Source: G963674685 sp964591275
Lineage (GTDB): Bacteria; Lernaellota; Lernaellaia; JACKCT01
Assembly: GCA_964591275.1 (NCBI GenBank)
Contig: CAZQAE010000059.1
Coordinates: 1 to 32,094 of the forward strand
DNA length: 32,094 bases
Reading direction: 5' to 3'
In this document: in pieces, positions 16,912 to 24,982 of the stretch
How positions within the stretch are numbered: position 1 is the stretch's first letter
How the letters are laid out: each line of letters opens with the position of its first letter
The notes under the pieces: generated by a model
What the model saw: the letters and a program-made list of their open reading frames with translations, nothing else
What the model was told of the DNA's origin: nothing
Database searches by the model: none
Program-made: the position numbers and the translations under genes

Positions 16912-17018
16912 AATGGTTCGTGGCCCAGGAGCCTGCCCTCCAGCAAAGTCGAAGGGAACCGCGATTCAAAATCATTGATCATCGTTAATTGATAACTGCT
17001 AATTGTTCATTGAAGTCG

Positions 17019-17033
17019 GCCCATGAAATGGGC
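17019..17033 (+). repeat. Perfect 6-bp hairpin with GAA loop before the kinase gene
   Basis: GCCCATGAAATGGGC. A related imperfect copy (CCCGTTGAAATGGG, 18707-18720) lies in the 58-bp gap between the kinase and NACHT genes. Both are followed by GGGCG(A)CAGG-like sequence, so the two genes have similar leaders. This could be a REP-family hairpin or a shared regulatory site. Confidence 0.5.
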
Positions 17034-17196
17034 GACAGGCTTCTTCCCAAGCCCGACGCAGGCTGTTATAAAGATATCAGCAATAAATTTTGTCATGCTT
17101 TTGAAAAGCCTGAAGCGCTTGTGCGAATTTGGATCAGGGCCGAGGGACGGACAGATTTTGCACGTCCTCCGGTCCCGGGAAGAATGGAGGGGAAAG

Positions 17197-18699
17197 ATGA
17201 CGAAAGAGCAGGAATTTGTAAGGGCGAAACAAATCTATATTGATTTCATTTTAAAGTCTGAAGGCAGGCGATTAATAAATCAAAAATATTTGCTAAGCTC
17301 GGATTATACAGACGAAAGCAATCTGCGAAAGAGAATAAAGTATTGGTTAGAGAAAACTCATAATATTCCAGCCCAAGATTCGGATGACAGGACCAAAATA
17401 TTTTTGAGAAATGAGGGTAAATATTTCTGTGAATTTTTTCCCATTATCCACCAAGAAATGTTTAGAATGGGTATTATTGATGATATGACTCCTGCTAAGT
17501 ATGGCGGAAATGTTGGGTTTTTGCAGTATTTTCATTTGAGCCAGAACTGGGAAAAGAAGCTTAAGGAACAATCAAAAAACGAGGAGCTGGCTGTAGATAA
17601 AAAAGTAAAAAGGCCAAAAGGAAAACGGCAATTTGGGAAGTTGTTCGAGGTCGAAAAAATTGGTCAAGGAGGACAAGGGGAAGTTTATCTGGTCAATGAA
17701 ACCGGTGAAAATAAACCTCCGTTCAAGGTGGTGAAAGAACTCATCAGTAAAAAAAGAAAGGGGCGATGTCTTAGGGAAATTGATGCCGTTAATAGTCTTA
17801 ATCACCCGAATATCATGAATATTATCGACATGGATACGTCATTGGACAGGCCATACTTCATAATGCCGTATTACTCCGGTGGAGACTTGGAGCACAATAG
17901 AGCAGCGCTTTCTCGATTGAGCACATATTCCAAAATAGAAATATTTCACGATATTTGCCTTGCCGTTGCCGAAGTTCACGCAAAAGGGATTTGTCATCGC
18001 GACCTCAAGCCCGGAAATGTTTTTCTCCAAGGCGACGGTAGGACTCCCGTCATTGGAGATTTCGGTTTGTGTTTCATCGAGGATATGGTGCGTTTGACCG
18101 AAACAGTAGAAGGAGTCGGCTCCAGATTCTATATTGCTCCTGAGTTAAGAGAGGGAAGAGCCGATGCTGAAAGCGTGACACCGGCCTGCGACGTTTATTC
18201 GCTTGGAAAGCTTCTATATTGGCTGATTCGTGAAGATGGAAAAATGTTTGATCGCGAGAATTATGGAGAAGAGGATTGGGAGTTACGTGATCCCCAAAAG
18301 CCGGAAACCTACCTGATATACGAGCTTTTGGATGAAACGATAGTCTTTGATCCAGAAAAGCGCCTACAGAATGCCGGAAAATTATGTGAGAAAGTAGAAA
18401 AATTAAAAAGCCGCATAGCGAATAATTCAAGAAGCCGTGATTTGGCCAATCATGCTCTGTGTCAGTGGTGCGGGGAAGGTACTTATCATCTTTGGGAGCC
18501 CTCTGCCGTTTACCCGAATAAATTTGGTATTGTGTATGAATACAAACAAGATCAGCATCTTTCAATGTTCATTTGTGAAAACTGTCGGCACCTCGTGTTT
18601 TTTCACAGAAATCCTCTTGAATTTTGCGAAGCATACGGACATGACAAGGAAAAACTGAAGCAATTCTTTATTAAAAGTCCTGACCATCCTGATCGTTAA
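17197..18699 (+). CDS. Ser/Thr protein kinase with C-terminal zinc-ribbon-like module
   Basis: The start at 17197 (MTKEQEFVRAKQ) is preceded by GGAGGGGAAAG; longer in-frame starts lie in repeat-like DNA. In the 500-residue product, residues 1-145 are a charged region of unknown fold and 148-400 a eukaryotic-type kinase. The kinase has a Gly-rich loop GQGGQGEVY (156-164), probable ATP lysine K180, HRDLKPGN (267-274), DFG (288-290) and APE (314-316), so it looks active. The tail has C422-x2-C425 and C460-x2-C463 (CQWC and CENC), a probable Cys4 zinc site. There is no membrane segment, unlike PknB-type receptors. The gene is visibly more A+T-rich than its neighbours, consistent with transfer. 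It lies 58 bp before the NACHT gene on the same strand and is probably its partner. Confidence 0.88.
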   Translation: MTKEQEFVRAKQIYIDFILKSEGRRLINQKYLLSSDYTDESNLRKRIKYWLEKTHNIPAQDSDDRTKIFLRNEGKYFCEFFPIIHQEMFRMGIIDDMTPAKYGGNVGFLQYFHLSQNWEKKLKEQSKNEELAVDKKVKRPKGKRQFGKLFEVEKIGQGGQGEVYLVNETGENKPPFKVVKELISKKRKGRCLREIDAVNSLNHPNIMNIIDMDTSLDRPYFIMPYYSGGDLEHNRAALSRLSTYSKIEIFHDICLAVAEVHAKGICHRDLKPGNVFLQGDGRTPVIGDFGLCFIEDMVRLTETVEGVGSRFYIAPELREGRADAESVTPACDVYSLGKLLYWLIREDGKMFDRENYGEEDWELRDPQKPETYLIYELLDETIVFDPEKRLQNAGKLCEKVEKLKSRIANNSRSRDLANHALCQWCGEGTYHLWEPSAVYPNKFGIVYEYKQDQHLSMFICENCRHLVFFHRNPLEFCEAYGHDKEKLKQFFIKSPDHPDR

Positions 18700-18757
18700 T
18701 CTGTCACCCGTTGAAATGGGCGCAGGTTCGTTCGTATTTTTTCACTGGAGGTAGAGC

Positions 18758-21736
18758 ATGATAATTTCTCCTGACTTGATTGCCGCATTTGGTCTGCTGT
18801 CTCCAACAAGTTCCGCCCTGCTGGCAGTCGGCACGACCGCGTACGGGGCGGTATCGTCGGCGAAAAGTGAAAAAGGAATAATAGCGGCTCTAAAGAAGAC
18901 GGAAGAAAGCATTATACGAAAAATCGATACAAAGGAAAAACATCGAGACCCCAAAGCGCGCTTTCATTCTTGCTTTCTTTTCGAATTATCCACCAATTGC
19001 AGCGAACAGGAATTCGACAGATTTCTTCTGATTTCAAAGGAGCGTTACTTCCTCGTGCCGATTCACGACGCCCTGTCAAAGCTTTCCGAAGGCGACGGGA
19101 GCGCGACATACTCCATTTTCTTGCAATATTTGAAAGCAGAGCAGGAAACTCGTTTCCAGCAAATCATCAGGGATAAGGCAAATAAAATCATTTTTCAGAG
19201 CCTGTGGCAGGCAGTGAGATGTGCGGCCAAAGGCAGCCAGGCCGGACATGTTTCTGCTAAATTTGTCGGTCGTTGGCTGAAGAGAATCGAGGATAAGAAT
19301 CGCGAAGATCACGAGCAAATCATTCAGAATCAACGGGAGATGAAAGAGATGCTTAAGGAAGCAAAAAAGGCAAAGGCAAAGCCGAAATTGTCACTCAAGC
19401 AGGAGGAAGCGGTATTGCGGAAGTACCTGGAAAGCGTGGTTGCCGGAACCGACCGGATCGATATCAAGGGAATTTTTTCCAGAACCGGAGCAAGCAGACG
19501 GGCTATGTATTTCCCGATAGAGAAAAATTACACGCCCTTAAAAACCTCAAGCGGGAGACAACTCAAATTAGAATTTGATTCTGAATCCATCAAAAGGAAT
19601 GAGGAGTTATTGATGCGACAATCGGCGGAGAGGACGCCGCTGACCGCTTTACTGTCTAAGCATCGTCGCTTGCTTATCGTCGGGCAGCCGGGTGGGGGCA
19701 AAACCACTTTCATGAAATTGGTCGCCTGCGTACTGGCGAAAGACTGCCTTGCAAAAAAGGGGACTCTTCGCAAAAAGCATCTCGGTCTTTCCGTAAAGCA
19801 ACCCGCGCCGATTCCCATATTCATTCGTCTGGCCGCTCTCGCTTCCATTTTTGACGGAAAGACGAAACAAAAGAGCATCAAGGGAAATTTCCATCAATTC
19901 ATCATGGAATATATCAAAGAGGATTGCGGCGAAGCCGAAGCAAAAATACTGGAGCGCAAACTTAATGAAAACAAGTGTGCCCTTTTGCTGGACGGACTGG
20001 ACGAAGTGGCTGATCCAAAGGCGCGCAAACAGATTATAGACTGCGTGAACTCGGCGCTGCACCGGTGGGGCGACAATCTGGTGCTCATCACCTCGCGACC
20101 TTTTGGATTCAACGACGTGGCCGACCTGAATCGGACGCAAACGGCCTTCATCGACGATTTCGGGAAAGAGGAGATCAACGAGTTTTTGCATCGCTGGGTG
20201 GATTCCCTCTATCCAGAAAAAGAGCAGGCGACAATTCGCGACGAATACATGACGGAAATTTCAGTTCAGGTGCTTTCGGTTCCAGTCATCCGGCGGATGG
20301 CGAAAAACCCGGTGATGCTCACCTGCCTTTGCGTGGTTCACTGGAATGAAAGAAAATTACCCCACGGCAAAGCTGATCTCATGGCCGCGGTGCTGCGATG
20401 GCTTCTCAATGCCAGAGAAGACCTTAGGAAAGAAACCGGTTTTCACAACACCTTCGCCGAGGAGGCTTTTAAGGCCCTGGCCCTGGAAATGACCGCTCAC
20501 AAAAAGGGAAAAAGGACCATCGTTGATCTGGAATGGGCGGCGGACAGCCTTAAAAAACCTTTTGCGGATGAATATGGGATTAAAGGGCGGCCACAACAAA
20601 AAAAGGGTGTTGAATTTCTTGAGAATGAAATGATCATTTCGGGAATTGTGGAGCAGTTCGGAGTGGGGCGTCTGAGATTTTGGCACCTGACCATGCAGGA
20701 ACATTTCGCGGCCCGCGCCCTGGCGGAAAAAAGTGATGAAGATAGATGGAAAGTGATTGAAAAGCATTTATGGAATCAACAATGGAACGAAGTGATCGAC
20801 CACCTGGCGGGATGCCTTGCCTGGGCAGGGCGCGGCCCTCTCAATCGCCTCGTGGAAAATATATTGAATACTGCGGATTTGCGTGATCTTCCTTCGGTGG
20901 CGCGGACGGTGGGCGTTCTTGGTCGAGTGTTGAGAATTCTTGAAGTGTACGACAACTATCAGCCGCCGGCCCGTTTGAACTGGGAGAATTACCGGGAGAA
21001 GGTGATGCGTATTTTCTCCCACGAAGGCGCCACAAAAGTTCCGGTGGAGGATAGAATAGCCGCCGCGGAAGCCCTGGGCCAGGGCGGCGATCCACGAATT
21101 CGCCCCTTGGAGCCGGAGATGCTCCCGATTCCGGGGAATGAAAATGTTCTGTTGGGCAAGTTCCCGGTAACGGTGCAGGAGTTTAGTTGTTTCATTGAAG
21201 AAGATGGATATATGACGCCTGAGTATTGGAAAGAGTATTGGAACATCGTAAAAAAACGCGCTTGGCGGCAACCTCAGAATTGGGATGATCAATTGCATCA
21301 TCCGAATAGGCCTGTCGCAGGCGTATCATGGTTTGAGGCAAAAGCGTATTGTTCATGGCTTTCAAAAAGAACGGGGCGAAATTATCGCCTGCAAAAGGAT
21401 GTGGAATGGACAAAGGCGGCGTCTCATCCAAGCGGGGGAGATTACCCGTGGGGGAAAAAGAAGCCCAATAAGGAACTGCTGAACTTCTATAGAAACGTCG
21501 GTCGCCCCACGCCCGTGGGCGTATATCCTACGGGCGCAGGCGCCGGAGGACATCATGACCTGTCGGGCAACGTCTGGGAATGGTGTTGGGATTTGTATGA
21601 AGAAGAGAAAACGTTTCGTGTTGTTCGCGGCGGTTCCTGGGGCAATCTTCCGAACGGTGTGCGCGCGTCGTTCCGGTTCAGGTACGAACCTGTTAACCGT
21701 TACGGCAGCGTAGGGTTTCGTCTTTCCCGGGACTGA
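18758..21736 (+). CDS. NACHT-domain STAND ATPase with C-terminal FGE-sulfatase/C-type-lectin domain
   Basis: 992 residues with GGAGGT nine bases upstream of the ATG. Residues 1-210 are an unrecognised N-terminal region with a small hydrophobic stretch (6-36) and a Lys-rich coiled segment (175-212). The NACHT module has Walker A GQPGGGKTT (309-317), Walker B LLLDGLDE (409-416), the sensor-like LVLITSRP (441-448) and a helical part ending FWHLTMQEHFAARAL. A short helical linker (VEDRIAAAEALGQGGDPRI) leads to an FGE-sulfatase domain at about 785-992 (KFPVTVQEFSCFI, HPNRPVAGVSWFEAKAYCSW, YRLQKDVEWTKAA, YPWG, LSGNVWEWCWDLY, VVRGGSW). The paired active-site cysteines of true formylglycine-generating enzyme are absent, so this is probably a ligand-binding C-type-lectin fold, not an enzyme. 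Such NACHT-lectin proteins are known DGR targets and proposed conflict or immune sensors. Confidence 0.9.
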   Translation: MIISPDLIAAFGLLSPTSSALLAVGTTAYGAVSSAKSEKGIIAALKKTEESIIRKIDTKEKHRDPKARFHSCFLFELSTNCSEQEFDRFLLISKERYFLVPIHDALSKLSEGDGSATYSIFLQYLKAEQETRFQQIIRDKANKIIFQSLWQAVRCAAKGSQAGHVSAKFVGRWLKRIEDKNREDHEQIIQNQREMKEMLKEAKKAKAKPKLSLKQEEAVLRKYLESVVAGTDRIDIKGIFSRTGASRRAMYFPIEKNYTPLKTSSGRQLKLEFDSESIKRNEELLMRQSAERTPLTALLSKHRRLLIVGQPGGGKTTFMKLVACVLAKDCLAKKGTLRKKHLGLSVKQPAPIPIFIRLAALASIFDGKTKQKSIKGNFHQFIMEYIKEDCGEAEAKILERKLNENKCALLLDGLDEVADPKARKQIIDCVNSALHRWGDNLVLITSRPFGFNDVADLNRTQTAFIDDFGKEEINEFLHRWVDSLYPEKEQATIRDEYMTEISVQVLSVPVIRRMAKNPVMLTCLCVVHWNERKLPHGKADLMAAVLRWLLNAREDLRKETGFHNTFAEEAFKALALEMTAHKKGKRTIVDLEWAADSLKKPFADEYGIKGRPQQKKGVEFLENEMIISGIVEQFGVGRLRFWHLTMQEHFAARALAEKSDEDRWKVIEKHLWNQQWNEVIDHLAGCLAWAGRGPLNRLVENILNTADLRDLPSVARTVGVLGRVLRILEVYDNYQPPARLNWENYREKVMRIFSHEGATKVPVEDRIAAAEALGQGGDPRIRPLEPEMLPIPGNENVLLGKFPVTVQEFSCFIEEDGYMTPEYWKEYWNIVKKRAWRQPQNWDDQLHHPNRPVAGVSWFEAKAYCSWLSKRTGRNYRLQKDVEWTKAASHPSGGDYPWGKKKPNKELLNFYRNVGRPTPVGVYPTGAGAGGHHDLSGNVWEWCWDLYEEEKTFRVVRGGSWGNLPNGVRASFRFRYEPVNRYGSVGFRLSRD
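21626..21721 (+). other. Candidate DGR variable region (VR) at the 3' end of the NACHT-FGE gene
   Basis: Residues 957-988 follow the DGR-target frame RGGSW-x-N-x-P-N-x-VRAS-x-R-x-R-x-E-P-x-NR-x-x-x-VGFR. In DGR templates the x slots are typically AAC or AAT (or GAT). Here they read GGC, CTT, GGT, TTC, TTC, TAC, GTT, TAC, GGC and AGC: all ten end in C or T, nine of ten differ at one or both of the first two positions in ways that adenine mutagenesis of AAY or GAY would give, and intervening framework codons (CGC, GCG, TCG) lack adenine. The position, at the extreme C-terminus on the lectin binding face, is that of known variable regions. The template repeat is not in the window, so the call rests on pattern. 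Confidence 0.6.
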
Positions 21737-21774
21737 AAATTACCCTTGGACTCTTGATCTCTTGTTCCCTTTAG

Positions 21775-21792
21775 CCGCGCCGTGAGGCGCGG
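21775..21792 (+). repeat. GC-rich hairpin 3' of the NACHT-FGE gene
   Basis: CCGCGCC, loop GTGA (GNRA type), GGCGCGG: a perfect 7-bp stem beginning 38 bases after the stop. It follows a pyrimidine-rich run of cctt/ctctt words. DGR variable regions often have a hairpin just downstream that aids retrohoming; it could instead be a weak terminator, although only a short AT-rich tract (gaattttaaaac) follows. Confidence 0.5.
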
Positions 21793-21865
21793 TCGAATTT
21801 TAAAACTGGTGAAGTGGGAAAAAACATTCTTGCCATGCAAACATCAACATGAGATTGAAGTGGTG

Positions 21866-22159
21866 TCGCCCGTTTCGCGGGCTTCGTCTGAAATTTCAAT
21901 TGATCCTGATTCCCCGCGCTGACCCTTCGACTTCGCTCAGGGCTGGCGCACGGGGCTACAAACTGTCGCCCCGATGCGGGGCTGTTTGCGGATGGAATCC
22001 GCTCCTACAGGTCGCGACAAGAATGTTGCTCCTACACCGCCGGGGGCGGTCGCTCGACCTTGAGGCTCTCGACAGGCTGTGCCGCATTCGCCGTTTCCTT
22101 CACCCGCTTCGCGGGGCTTCGTCTGAAATTTCAATTGATCCTGATTCCCCGCGCTGACC
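21866..22159. repeat. Intergenic repeat array, left part (one full and one partial unit)
   Basis: The word CTGAAATTTCAATTGATC starts at 21888 and again at 22123, a 235-bp period. Each unit is a chain of small hairpins: GCCCCGATGCGGGGC, GCGGAT..ATCCGC, GCGAC..GTCGC and CCCGC-TTC-GCGGG, between the words cttcgacttcgctcagg and ggctctcgacagg. No protein is encoded. It resembles REP/BIME-like intergenic elements. The second unit is cut by the N run. Confidence 0.85.
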
Positions 22160-22259
22160 NNNNNNNNNNNNNNNNNNNNNNNNNNNNNNNNNNNNNNNNN
22201 NNNNNNNNNNNNNNNNNNNNNNNNNNNNNNNNNNNNNNNNNNNNNNNNNNNNNNNNNNN
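22160..22259. other. Assembly gap (100 N)
   Basis: Exactly 100 Ns, the usual placeholder for a gap of unknown size. Both gap edges carry the same repeat, so the assembler probably broke on it and the true missing length may be much larger. Confidence 0.98.
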
Positions 22260-22462
22260 CTGAAATTTCAATTGATCCTGATTCCCCGCGCTGACCCTTC
22301 GACTTCGCTCAGGGTTGGCGCACGGGGCTACAAACTGTCGCCCCGATGCGGGGCTGTTTGCGGATGAAATCCGCCCCTACAGGTCGCGACAAGAATGTCG
22401 CTCCTACACAGCCGGGGGCGGTCGCTCGACCTTGAGGCTCTCGACAGGCTGTGCCGCATTCG
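22260..22462. repeat. Intergenic repeat array, right part
   Basis: This 203-bp copy matches 21888-22090 over the same length with about five differences by eye (for example ggctgg/ggttgg and gatggaat/gatgaaat). The following 122 bp up to the peptidase start hold no gene and only the ribosome site of that gene. Confidence 0.9.
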
Positions 22463-22584
22463 GGTTTTCCTTGCCCTTGATTCATCACGGCGTTAATGTC
22501 TATGTAGTCGGAGGAGGGCGGGTCAAAAATTTCGGCTTTGCGTTGTACAACGACTATATCAATATCGCGCCACGGGAGGCTTTC

Positions 22585-24678
22585 ATGGCAACAACGAAAA
22601 AGAGCGATGGCGGTCTGACTTTTGAAAAGATGATGAAGGTGGAGCGCATCGGCGCGCCGTGCGCGTCGCCTGACGGAAAGCATGTCGCATTCGTCACCGA
22701 AAAGCACGACATCAAAGCAAACACCGTGCGAAGGACCATCAAGCTCCTTTGCCTGCAAAGCCGGGAAATCCAAGAGTTGACGCCGGGCCTTGGAAACCAC
22801 ACGCAACCCGCCTGGTCGCCCGACGGCAAGCACCTGGCTTTCGTTAGTTCCCGAGACGAGAAAAAAGGCGCGCAGCTTTGGCTTCTTCCCACAGCCGGCG
22901 GCGAAGCCTTTTGCCTGACGAGCGGATACGGCGGCGCCTCGCTTCCTGTCTGGTCGCCGGATTCTTCGCGCATCGCCTTCACACGCAGCATCGTAGTCTC
23001 TGATAAATACAATCCCAAAAAGGATATGGACAAAGACGAGGCCAAAGAGCCGGATAACGCCAAAGTTTATGGTCTGGTGAATCCCAAGTCCTCAGCCAGG
23101 ATTATTGATGACTTGCTTTTTCGCCCGTGGGATCACTGGCGCGATAAGCGGCGAAATCACATCTTCCTCGTTGATATCAAAACGAAAAAGACAAGCGACA
23201 TCACGCCCTGGGATATGGACGCGCCGCCGATCTCGCTGTCGGTGGACCGATACTGCGACTTTGCGCCGGACGGCAAGGAAATCGTTTTCGTCATGAATCC
23301 TGACAAAGTCGTGGCGCGTTCGACGAATAACTCGATTTTCATCATGTCAATAAAGGGCATCAAAGCGGCGGGCAATCCCAGGTGCATCTCGGTGACGGAA
23401 GCCTGCGACATGCATCCGCGATACAGCCCCTGCGGCGAGCTCATTTTCTATCTGGGCATGGACAAAATCGGCTACGAAGCCGACAAGACGCGCATTCGCG
23501 TTTACGACCGCAAAAGCAAAAAGACGAGCGTGCTGATCGACCGTTTCGACCGCAGTCCCTACGGCTTCGAGTTCGCCTCGGGGAAAAATGCGCTCATTTT
23601 CTCCGCGGAAGACAGAGGGCGAAAGAGTTTATACGAAGTCGATGTGGATTCGAAAAAAGTCATGCAATTGACGTGCGGAACGTATAATGGGGCATTTTGT
23701 CCGATACCTGGCACAGACGATCTTCTCGTCGTGCGGGAGACGACGACCTCCCCTGCTGACTTCCACCGCGTCACGCCGGGCCGCATGAAGCCTTTCCTGG
23801 GCGTTGGCCCATTGCCTGCGGGCATCCCTACCGATGCGGGAGCGAAATCCGAACGGCTGACCCATTTCGGGGAAATGCTAAACGATGTCGAAATGAATGC
23901 GGCGGAGGAATTTTGGCACAAGGGTGCGGACGGGGATCTCGTTCATGGTTTTCTGATAAAGCCCGCCGGTTTTAATGCGCGAAAAAAATACCCGCTGATC
24001 CTGCTCATCCACGGCGGACCGCAGGGCGCTTTTGCCGATCACTTCCACTACCGCTGGAGCGCGCAGGCCTTCGCGGCGACGGGGGCGGTCGTGGCCTTTC
24101 TCAATCCACGCGGCTCCACCGGATACGGCCAAAAATTCACCGACCAGATTTCCGGCGACTGGGGCGGACGATGTTACGAGGACATCATGCTCGGCGTGGA
24201 TTTCATGGCCAAAAAGTACCCGTTCATCGACAAGAACCGCATGGGCGCGGCGGGAGCCAGCTTTGGCGGTTTCATGGTCAACTGGATCGCCGGGCACACC
24301 GACCGATTTAAGGCCCTGGCAACGCACGACGGCGTGTTTTTTGCCGAAACCATGGCCTACACAACGGACGAACTATGGTTCGACGAACGGGAGCACGGCG
24401 GACTGCCCCACGTCAACCGCAAGCCTTACGTGAAATTCAGCCCGCATATGTTTGTGAAAAACTTCAAAACGCCGGCGCTGGTCATCCACGGTGAAAACGA
24501 TTTTCGCTGCCCGATGAGCGAGGGCATCGGCATGTTCACCGCCATGCAGGTCATGGGCGTGCCTTCGCGCTTTGTGCACATGCCCGACGAATGCCACTGG
24601 GTTGTCAAACCGGCCAATTCGCAGGTCTGGTATCACGAGGTTTTGGGTTGGATGACAAAATACCTGGAGATAAAGTAA
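22585..24678 (+). CDS. S9-family serine peptidase (acylaminoacyl-peptidase/prolyl oligopeptidase type)
   Basis: Cytoplasmic peptidase of 697 residues that would cleave short or N-blocked peptides. The start at 22585 (MATTKKSDGG) follows CGGGAGG; the open frame extends 90 codons further upstream, but only through the intergenic repeat. Residues 20-400 form a beta-propeller with TolB/WD-like words (ASPDGKHVAFV, AWSPDGKHLAFVSSR, VWSPDSSRIAFTR, FAPDGKEIVFV). Residues 440-697 are the alpha/beta hydrolase: LILLIHGGPQ (oxyanion region), NPRGSTGYGQKF, nucleophile S559 in GASFGG, D639 in HGENDFRCP and H671 in PDECHW. The catalytic triad is complete. There is no signal peptide. Confidence 0.94.
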   Translation: MATTKKSDGGLTFEKMMKVERIGAPCASPDGKHVAFVTEKHDIKANTVRRTIKLLCLQSREIQELTPGLGNHTQPAWSPDGKHLAFVSSRDEKKGAQLWLLPTAGGEAFCLTSGYGGASLPVWSPDSSRIAFTRSIVVSDKYNPKKDMDKDEAKEPDNAKVYGLVNPKSSARIIDDLLFRPWDHWRDKRRNHIFLVDIKTKKTSDITPWDMDAPPISLSVDRYCDFAPDGKEIVFVMNPDKVVARSTNNSIFIMSIKGIKAAGNPRCISVTEACDMHPRYSPCGELIFYLGMDKIGYEADKTRIRVYDRKSKKTSVLIDRFDRSPYGFEFASGKNALIFSAEDRGRKSLYEVDVDSKKVMQLTCGTYNGAFCPIPGTDDLLVVRETTTSPADFHRVTPGRMKPFLGVGPLPAGIPTDAGAKSERLTHFGEMLNDVEMNAAEEFWHKGADGDLVHGFLIKPAGFNARKKYPLILLIHGGPQGAFADHFHYRWSAQAFAATGAVVAFLNPRGSTGYGQKFTDQISGDWGGRCYEDIMLGVDFMAKKYPFIDKNRMGAAGASFGGFMVNWIAGHTDRFKALATHDGVFFAETMAYTTDELWFDEREHGGLPHVNRKPYVKFSPHMFVKNFKTPALVIHGENDFRCPMSEGIGMFTAMQVMGVPSRFVHMPDECHWVVKPANSQVWYHEVLGWMTKYLEIK

Positions 24679-24769
24679 AAATGAGGATATTATTTCTTGA
24701 ATGGGAAACGCCTTATCAGGCGTTGCGCAAAAAAATGGAAAATCGGTGGTTTTCCGGAGGTCGCTGAAA

Positions 24770-24982
24770 ATGCCCAATCGAAGTCTCACCGCTGTTATTC
24801 ACAAAGAAGGAAAAATTTACGTCGCGCAATGCCCCGAGATCGGCACGGTTAGCCAGGGAGATTCATTCGACGAGGCGCTCCACAATTTGAAGGAAGCCAC
24901 CGAGCTTTACCTTGAGGAATTCACTGTTGAAGAATTAGATCATCCTCTAATTACGACCTTTGACATTTCTCTCAATGGCTAG
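24770..24982 (+). CDS. hicB: HicB-family antitoxin
   Basis: 70-residue antitoxin of a type II system. The start at 24770 (MPNRSLTAVIHKEGKIYVA) is preceded by GGAGGT at 9 bases. The HicB fold is evident: YVAQCPEIGTVSQGDSFDEALHNLKEATELYLEE, the partial RNase H-like motif that blocks HicA. It lacks a C-terminal DNA-binding helix-turn-helix, so any autoregulation is unclear; a small hairpin (AACGCC/GGCGTT, 24707-24724) in the leader could be an operator. Its last bases overlap the hicA start. The antitoxin-first order is the reverse of the E. coli hicAB operon. Confidence 0.9.
   Translation: MPNRSLTAVIHKEGKIYVAQCPEIGTVSQGDSFDEALHNLKEATELYLEEFTVEELDHPLITTFDISLNG

Larger units (their letters stand above)
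16400..17196. other. Non-coding left flank of the kinase-NACHT island
   Basis: About 800 bp with no convincing gene. It contains a perfect hairpin at 16581-16598 (ATTTGTC, GGAA loop, GACAAAT) directly followed by TATAAT at 16599-16604. It also holds the repeat element at 16897-16911, scattered copies of repeat-array words (agcaaagtcgaaggg near 16943), and the hairpin at 17019-17033. An 82-codon open frame at 16637-16885 was not accepted. The promoter of the kinase gene should lie here, but no full -35/-10 pair stands out. Confidence 0.5.

Noticed and set aside
18758..21736. Annotation of the C-terminal domain as an active formylglycine-generating (sulfatase-modifying) enzyme
   Set aside because: The active-site cysteine pair after RGGSW is absent and the segment shows DGR-like substitutions, so binding rather than catalysis is favoured.
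22315..22584. 90-codon N-terminal extension of the S9 peptidase frame
   Set aside because: It lies in the intergenic repeat unit; homology and the ribosome site begin at 22585.
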